NCBI GenBank assembly: GCA_963633225.1
Contig: CAVGXR010000067.1
Coordinates: forward strand, 1 to 26,905
DNA from: F23-B02 sp963633225
GTDB taxonomy: Bacteria; Bacillota; Clostridia; Oscillospirales; Oscillospiraceae
DNA: 26,905 nucleotides
Direction of reading: 5' to 3'
In this document: positions 22,701 through 26,905 of the stretch, in pieces
How the letters are laid out: each line of letters begins with the position of its first letter
Position numbering within the stretch: the first letter of the stretch is position 1
The notes under the pieces: generated by a model
What the model saw: the letters and a program-made list of their open reading frames with translations, nothing else
Told to the model about the DNA's origin: nothing
Databases searched by the model: none
Made by a program: the position numbers and the translations under genes

Positions 22701-24050
22701 ATGCTAAAACGGAAAATTGAAAAGGATATTATGCACTGGATCGATAGCAGCGACAAGGCTCTGCTGATATATGGCGTCCGTCAGGCGGGAAAGACATTTA
22801 TCGTCCGGGAGTGCCTACAGGCGGCAGGCTGCGACTACATTGAGTTCAACCTGATACGTCAGCCGGAGCTCGTGGACATTCTGGACGGGGCAACGAGCGT
22901 AGATGACCTGATCCTGAAGCTGTCCCTGTACAGCGATAAAAAAATCGTCCCCGGTAAGACCTTCTTTTTCTTTGACGAAATCCAGAAATACAAGGAGATC
23001 GTCACGAAGATAAAGTTTCTTGTGGACGATAAGCGATTCCGGTACATTCTGTCCGGCTCGCTGCTGGGCGTGGAGATCGTTAACTTGAAGTCTGCCCCAG
23101 TCGGTTATTTGCAGACACTCAATATGTACCCGCTGGATTTTGAAGAGTTCCTGCAAATCTTCAATGTAGGCCAGCCAGTATTGGATATGCTGCGGAAAGC
23201 GTTTTCTTCTAAAACGCCCGTAGATGAAGTGATCCACGGCAAAATCATGGAGATGTTCAATCTCTATCTGATCATCGGAGGTATGCCTGCTGCGGTGGAA
23301 AAGTACCGTACAACTGGCAGCATTGACGATGTGATGGATGAACACAGAGCCATCATTGAGCAGTATAAGCTGGATTTTACGCAATATGAAGAGGAAAACC
23401 GTAAGCTGATTATCACGCATATCTACGAGCTTATCCCGGCAGAGCTGAACGAGAAAAACAAGCGGTTTATGATCGCGGATATCAGGAAAGGTCTGCGCTA
23501 TGACCGTGTTGAGGACAGCTTCACATGGCTTTGGAAGGCCGGTGTCGCTTTGGGCGTATTTAACACGACAGAGCCCACGGTGCCGCTTATGCTGAACGAA
23601 AAGAGCACACTGTTCAAGATGTTCCTGTCAGATGTTGGACTGCTTACCACCATATACGGAAAAGCCTGCAAGCTGAAAATCGTCAGCAAGGAAAAGGATG
23701 TCAACAAGGGCGCTGTATATGAAAATGTGGTGGCGCAGGAGCTACATGCTCACGGCTATTCTCTGTACTATTACAACAGCAAGAAAAAGGGTGAGCTTGA
23801 TTTTGTAGTTGAGCATGCTGGGCGGGTGCTTCCTATTGAAGTGAAAAGTGGAAAGGATTATGAAAAGCACTCGGCGCTGGACAACGTGATGGCCGTTGCG
23901 GAATACGGGATTGAGGAAGCCTATGTTTTCACAAATGATAACGTGAAGGTGGATGGCAAGCTGACTTATTTTCCTATCTATATGGCTATGTTCCTGCAAG
24001 ACGATTCGATAGATTTCATCGATATTTCTGTGGACAAATTCAAACTGTGA
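22701..24050 (+). CDS. AAA ATPase with DUF4143 (C-terminal PD-(D/E)XK-like) 1
   Basis: A 449-residue protein. The AAA_14 domain has Walker A GVRQAGKT and Walker B FFFFDEIQ. It is followed by a DUF4143 region with a helical/winged middle (about 255-300) and a C-terminal nuclease-like strand pair GELDFVVE...PIEVKSG, the pattern of PD-(D/E)XK folds. Function of this very common family is unknown; mobility and defence-like roles have been guessed. The ATG at 22701 is used because GGAGGTG lies just before it. Base composition is more A/T rich than the metal region. It is inserted between conjugative-element fragments. Confidence 0.88.
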   Translation: MLKRKIEKDIMHWIDSSDKALLIYGVRQAGKTFIVRECLQAAGCDYIEFNLIRQPELVDILDGATSVDDLILKLSLYSDKKIVPGKTFFFFDEIQKYKEIVTKIKFLVDDKRFRYILSGSLLGVEIVNLKSAPVGYLQTLNMYPLDFEEFLQIFNVGQPVLDMLRKAFSSKTPVDEVIHGKIMEMFNLYLIIGGMPAAVEKYRTTGSIDDVMDEHRAIIEQYKLDFTQYEEENRKLIITHIYELIPAELNEKNKRFMIADIRKGLRYDRVEDSFTWLWKAGVALGVFNTTEPTVPLMLNEKSTLFKMFLSDVGLLTTIYGKACKLKIVSKEKDVNKGAVYENVVAQELHAHGYSLYYYNSKKKGELDFVVEHAGRVLPIEVKSGKDYEKHSALDNVMAVAEYGIEEAYVFTNDNVKVDGKLTYFPIYMAMFLQDDSIDFIDISVDKFKL

Positions 24051-24074
24051 ACCATTAGAGTATCAACATATAAA

Positions 24075-24116
24075 GAAAGCGTCCCGTTTCCTGCACAGGC
24101 TTCGGGGCGCTTTCAG
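24075..24116 (+). terminator. Terminator after ATPase gene 1
   Basis: GAAAGCGTCCCG (24075-24086) pairs with CGGGGCGCTTTC (24103-24114). The T run is short. Confidence 0.65.
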
Positions 24117-24184
24117 ATGCCGCTCCTTTACATAGAGCACCCAATTCCGGGTGCTCTAATTTTTTGCCCGAAGGAGGCAGCCCT

Positions 24185-24295
24185 ATGCCGAGTAAATATC
24201 AGGAGTACAGGCAGATGGCAGACACAACGGAGCGGCAGCTCACAAGCAGCTACAAAAGCTGGACGCAGTTCTTGCGCAAACCCATACGGACTTAA
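24185..24295 (+). pseudogene. 5' remnant of a large conjugative-element helicase-type protein
   Basis: AAGGAGG followed by an ATG and MPSKYQEYRQMADTTERQLT then SSYKSWTQFL. This is the typical start of the very large helicase/methylase (LtrC-like) proteins of Tn1549-like elements. After residue 30 the match stops and the frame ends at a TAA. The remaining thousands of bases of the gene are gone, replaced by the RNA-ligase-like tail. The ribosome site is intact, so a 36-residue peptide could still be made. Confidence 0.55.
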
Positions 24296-24470
24296 AAAAG
24301 ATGTGATTGAAAGGCACGGTATTCGCGTTTTACCGGATGTGCCGAGAGATTTCGAAGGAATTCGTGATTACCTTGAGAAGCACAACATCGAGGGCATTGT
24401 ATTTTGGAAGGATGGGCAGCCGCAGTGCAAGATTAAGCGCAGTGATTTCGGGTTTCCGTGGGGAGAATGA
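24279..24470 (+). pseudogene. C-terminal fragment, RNA-ligase-like protein
   Basis: The frame ending at 24470 reads NPYGLKKDVIERHG, then LPDVPRDFEGIRDYLEKHN, IEGIVFWKDGQPQCKIKRSD and FGFPW. The EGIVFW...KIKRSDFG pattern is that of the last nucleotidyltransferase motifs (IV/V, Lys-x-Lys) of a small RNA-ligase-like family. The catalytic Lys motif and everything upstream are missing, and the fragment is out of frame with the helicase remnant. A fusion ORF from 24117 is not supported. Confidence 0.5.
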
Positions 24471-24565
24471 CGGGTACCATCTGCTCAGTTGCCTGATTTG
24501 AAATCGGGCGACTTTTGCGTTAAGGGTGAAAGCCCGGTGCAGACACGCATAATCGTTGCCCGCAA

Positions 24566-24661
24566 AGGCTAAAATACAAATGCATCGTATTTTAGCCTAA
24601 AATCTATTGATTTTTCCTTTCTCTTAGGCTATAATAAAGGCGCATCGTATTTTAGCCTAAA
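24566..24661 (+). promoter_or_regulatory. Promoter and paired operator-like palindromes of ATPase gene 2
   Basis: The promoter is TTGATT (24607-24612), 17 bases, TATAAT (24630-24635). AGGCTAAAATAC / GTATTTTAGCCT forms a perfect 12-bp palindrome at 24566-24598. A related, imperfect one at 24626-24658 covers the -10 and the start of transcription. The 20-mer GCATCGTATTTTAGCCTAAA occurs in both, 60 bp apart. The second copy runs into the AAGGAGG ribosome site. Repression by a DNA-binding protein, perhaps the ATPase itself, is an inference. Confidence 0.8.
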
Positions 24662-24673
24662 GGAGGCGGAGCA

Positions 24674-25897
24674 ATGTATATTGAGAGACAGCTTGAAAAG
24701 AAGTTTACAGCCGTAAGCGAGGAGTACGCTTGTGTGCTGCTGACCGGCCCGCGTCAGGTCGGAAAATCCACCATGCTGCGGCATCTGATGGAGGGGACGG
24801 CACGTGCCGAGGTTTCGCTGGACGATTTGGAGGAGCGCAGGCTTGCCAAAACCGATCCTGCAATGTTTTTGAAGCTGCATCCCGCGCCGGTTCTCATCGA
24901 TGAGGTTCAGTATGCACCGGAGCTGTTTTCGTATATCAAGATCGCCGTGGATAACGGTGCTGCTCCCGCCTCCTACTGGCTGACCGGTTCTCAGGAGTAT
25001 CGCCTGATGGAGCTTGCGCAGGAATCCTTGGCAGGAAGAACTGCAATTCTTCATATGTCTGCACTGTCGCAATCTGAGCTTTGCGGCGCAGTGGAGGTTT
25101 CACCCTTTTCGTTGGAGCTTGACGAATTGCAGAAGCGCACGGCGCTGCTTTCCCCTGCCGCACCGAATGAGATCTATCAAAGGATTTGGGACGGCGCACT
25201 CCCCGGCCACAGGAGCGGCAAATATAAAGACCGTGATGTGTTTTACAGCAGCTATATTCAGACCTATATCGACAGGGATGTGTCCACCGATATTCCCGGT
25301 GTGGATAAGGTAATGTTTGCCGACTTCATTCGTGCTGCCGCCTGCAGAAGCGGCCAGATGCTGAACCTGCACGACATCGCCGGGGATGTGGGCGTCAGTG
25401 ATGATACCGCAAAGCGCTGGATGAAGGAACTTGAAAAATCCGGGATCGTGTTCTTCCTGCACCCCTACTCCAACAATCTTCTGAAGCGGACGATCAAAAC
25501 GCCGAAGATGTATTTCTTCGATACAGGCCTTGTCTCCTATCTGACCCGGTACTCAAACCCCGAAATTCTGATGAACGGCGCGATAAACGGAGCTGTTTTA
25601 GAGAACTATGTTGTGTCGGAAATCATAAAAACCTACAGCAACAGCGCCAAGGAGTGCCTGCTGCATTATTACCGGGACAAGAACAGCAACGAGATCGATC
25701 TGATCATGGAGAGCGACGGTCAGCTGCATCCCATCGAAATCAAAAAAAGCATCAACCCGCCCACACAAATTACGGGTGCTTTCAAGCTGCTCGATAAGGC
25801 CTCCGTACCGAGAGGGACAGGCGCGATTCTCTGCCTCAGGGAGACATTAAGCGCAATCGACAGCAGCACATATATCGTCCCCGTGTGGATGATCTGA
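24674..25897 (+). CDS. AAA ATPase with DUF4143 (C-terminal PD-(D/E)XK-like) 2
   Basis: A 407-residue protein of the same superfamily as the gene at 22701 but quite different in sequence. Walker A GPRQVGKST, Walker B VLIDEVQ, sensor TGSQ. In the middle is a winged-helix segment (LHDIAGDVGVSDDTAKRWMKEL) that could bind DNA. The C-terminus has NEIDLIME...HPIEIKKS, the Asp/Glu-x-Lys pattern of a PD-(D/E)XK fold. AAGGAGG precedes the ATG. It has its own regulated promoter and lies between broken conjugative-element genes, which marks it as cargo. Confidence 0.9.
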   Translation: MYIERQLEKKFTAVSEEYACVLLTGPRQVGKSTMLRHLMEGTARAEVSLDDLEERRLAKTDPAMFLKLHPAPVLIDEVQYAPELFSYIKIAVDNGAAPASYWLTGSQEYRLMELAQESLAGRTAILHMSALSQSELCGAVEVSPFSLELDELQKRTALLSPAAPNEIYQRIWDGALPGHRSGKYKDRDVFYSSYIQTYIDRDVSTDIPGVDKVMFADFIRAAACRSGQMLNLHDIAGDVGVSDDTAKRWMKELEKSGIVFFLHPYSNNLLKRTIKTPKMYFFDTGLVSYLTRYSNPEILMNGAINGAVLENYVVSEIIKTYSNSAKECLLHYYRDKNSNEIDLIMESDGQLHPIEIKKSINPPTQITGAFKLLDKASVPRGTGAILCLRETLSAIDSSTYIVPVWMI

Positions 25898-25956
25898 GTT
25901 CGTTCCAAAAATAAATATTCTATATTTTCGTCATACACCAGACGATATAAAGGCGC

Positions 25957-26079
25957 TTATCTGCCTTTCGGTGGCACCGGCTGCCACGGTCTGTTTTCTT
26001 TGAGATTGGTGTAAATCGTATTGCACAGCTTACGCGATACGGCACCGATGGCGGTGAGATGATCAAAGACCTCAGCCAT
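25957..26079 (-). pseudogene. Possible transposase C-terminal fragment
   Basis: Minus-strand reading gives MAEVFDHLTAIGAVSRKLCN then TIYTNLKENRPWQPVPPKGR and stop. The IGAVSRKL..TIY..L..NRPW pattern recalls the C-terminal end of IS110-type transposases, but I cannot be sure. There is no full transposase around it and no inverted repeats were noticed. Confidence 0.35.
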
Positions 26080-26311
26080 TGAGTTTTTGCTCTTTATCAA
26101 GGCAGAGGACGCAGGAATACTGGCGTATTTCAAGGACGATAACGCTGAGAAAGAGCAAAAAATCTTGGCTGAGGCGGAGTTCGGATACTCCCCTTATGCT
26201 TATCTGAAAAGCGAAGGCATCTTTGGCAAAGCTGAAAGCGCAGCCCGCAGCCGATACCACGTCTTTGAAGAGTGCGCCGAAACGGAGCGCGGAAAGGGAG
26301 CTGTGACATGA
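26063..26311 (+). pseudogene. C-terminal fragment of a conjugative-element protein upstream of TTRAP
   Basis: An open frame without a proper start reads IEFLLFIKAEDAGILAYFKD, AEFGYSPYAYLKSEGIFGKA and ends GKGAVT. Its stop overlaps the TTRAP start (ATGA), so it was the gene before TTRAP in the element. I do not recognise the family with certainty. Its 5' part is lost at a junction near 26063-26080, next to the transposase-like fragment. Confidence 0.55.
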
Positions 26312-26520
26312 GCGACTTTACATTTGACGAGATCAATCTGATGTGCATTTACAATACCGGCACCCGCACCGGTCTGATGCAGGAGCTGACCGGCATGCGC
26401 GGACAGTTGGAGCCTGACGAGATGGAGTTGCTGGCACTCACGGATTCCGTGCTTGCCAAGCTCGCCGCCCTGACAGATGAAGCCTACGCTGGGATGGAAC
26501 TGATACCGGATTTTGACTGA
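26308..26520 (+). CDS. Transposon-transfer assisting protein (TTRAP)
   Basis: A 70-residue acidic protein: FTFDEINLMCIYNTGTRTGL, ELTGMRGQLEPDEMELLALT, ending ELIPDFD. This is the small TTRAP family of Tn1549-like conjugative elements, thought to help transfer. AAAGGGAG precedes the ATG, which overlaps the previous stop. It is intact, unlike its relative at 22359. A terminator-like hairpin follows. Confidence 0.85.
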   Translation: MSDFTFDEINLMCIYNTGTRTGLMQELTGMRGQLEPDEMELLALTDSVLAKLAALTDEAYAGMELIPDFD

Positions 26521-26531
26521 ACAACAAAGTC

Positions 26532-26563
26532 AGCGAGACGGTTCCATTCGGAGCCGTCTCGCT
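26532..26563 (+). terminator. Hairpin after TTRAP
   Basis: Perfect 10-bp stem AGCGAGACGG / CCGTCTCGCT with a 12-base loop; no clear T run behind it, so termination may be weak. Confidence 0.6.
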
Positions 26564-26657
26564 GTTGGCACTATCGTTATTACAGCAAACACGAAGAAAG
26601 ATATGAGGCTTCAGACAGCAAAATATCTGACGTTTTTCCGCATCTTTCAAAACCCTC

Positions 26658-26686
26658 TTGCGTTCGTGTGTGACTGTTGTTATAAT
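26658..26686 (+). promoter_or_regulatory. Promoter of ATPase gene 3
   Basis: TTGCGT (26658-26663), 17 bases, TATAAT (26681-26686). The leader to the ATG holds TTCAT/ATGAA and ACGGA/TCCGT inverted repeats (26712-26742), again operator-like. Confidence 0.7.
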
Positions 26687-26766
26687 ATACTTGCATAACT
26701 CCTACGGAATTTCATCAGTATGAAGATACAACTCCGTGGAAATGCTACCTGTACGGAGGTGTTTGT

Positions 26767-26905
26767 ATGGCAATCGTAAGCGATGAGCAGGTCATCAAGG
26801 TGCTGCGGCAGTATAACCCCTGGTGGCGTAATCCGCTGGCAATCAAAGAGGAAAACAAGCCGCAGAAAAGGCTTGCCTATTACGAAGCATTGAGAATGAT
26901 TTCGC
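26767..26905 (+). CDS. AAA ATPase 3, N-terminal part
   Basis: Starts at an ATG with CGGAGGTG about eight bases before it; 46 codons are in the window. MAIVSDEQVIKVLRQYNPWW and KRLAYYEAL match the N-terminus of another AAA_14/DUF4143-type ATPase group, in which a Trp-Trp motif precedes the Walker A. The ATPase motifs lie beyond the window, so the assignment rests on this lead segment and on the two relatives upstream. Confidence 0.6.
   Translation, partial: MAIVSDEQVIKVLRQYNPWWRNPLAIKEENKPQKRLAYYEALRMIS

Noticed and set aside
24117..24470. 117-residue protein spanning the helicase and RNA-ligase remnants
   Set aside because: Its first half is out of frame with the recognisable helicase start and its own ATG lies in the preceding terminator region without a ribosome site.

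Overview
The window looks like a chromosome segment of a spore-forming gut-type Firmicute (Clostridia, probably the Oscillospiraceae/Ruminococcaceae side). Reasons: moderately high GC, AGGAGG-type ribosome sites, a spoIVB-type sporulation protease, a FeoA-FeoA-FeoB-Cys-rich iron operon, DUF3793 next to flavodoxin, and Tn1549-like conjugative-element debris. Family assignments come from reading motifs and were not checked by search.

Layout. 1-92: end of a 5S rRNA gene and its terminator. 136-9060: five unrelated housekeeping/accessory genes (CAT-like acetyltransferase, SpoIVB-like protease, LysM/M14 endopeptidase, a heptad-repeat membrane protein, acyl-ACP thioesterase) separated by unusually large non-coding blocks. 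These blocks are built from a mosaic repeat family: palindromic arms ending in TTTTAGAGGCGC, REP-like GTAGGGAAC palindromes, a ~103-bp tandem array, heptamer microsatellites and recurring GACAGCTTGGA hairpins. A separate ~273-bp MITE-like element with TA duplications occurs twice.

9245-21999: a metal-homeostasis region. A DtxR-family repressor with an iron-type ligand set is read leftward. Reading rightward is feoA-feoA-feoB-Cys-rich protein, behind a promoter with three GTTAGC-N4-GCTAAY palindromes. A second rightward operon follows: a DtxR-like protein without metal ligands, a MacB/LolD-type ABC ATPase, an FtsX-type permease, a membrane-anchored HMA metallochaperone, an AraC regulator, a DUF6110-type small protein and a P1B-type ATPase with an FSC motif in place of CPC. 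It is followed by a ~100-bp tandem hairpin array and then DUF3793-flavodoxin. The parts suggest Fe(II) import by FeoB coordinated with export or trafficking of a metal by the ABC/HMA/P-type ATPase set. The exported substrate cannot be read from sequence.

22053-26905: a mobile-element graveyard. Fragments of a Tn1549-like integrative element (YolD-like, two TTRAP copies, the start of a large helicase-type protein, the end of an ORF upstream of TTRAP, a possible transposase tail, an RNA-ligase tail) alternate with three genes for AAA ATPases, two of which are clearly of the DUF4143 type. Each ATPase gene has its own strong promoter and, in two cases, repeated operator-like DNA.

The two points most worth following are the metal operon, and the observation that the stop codons of six genes lie in or directly against three different repeat types, four of them in the same frame of one repeat terminus.
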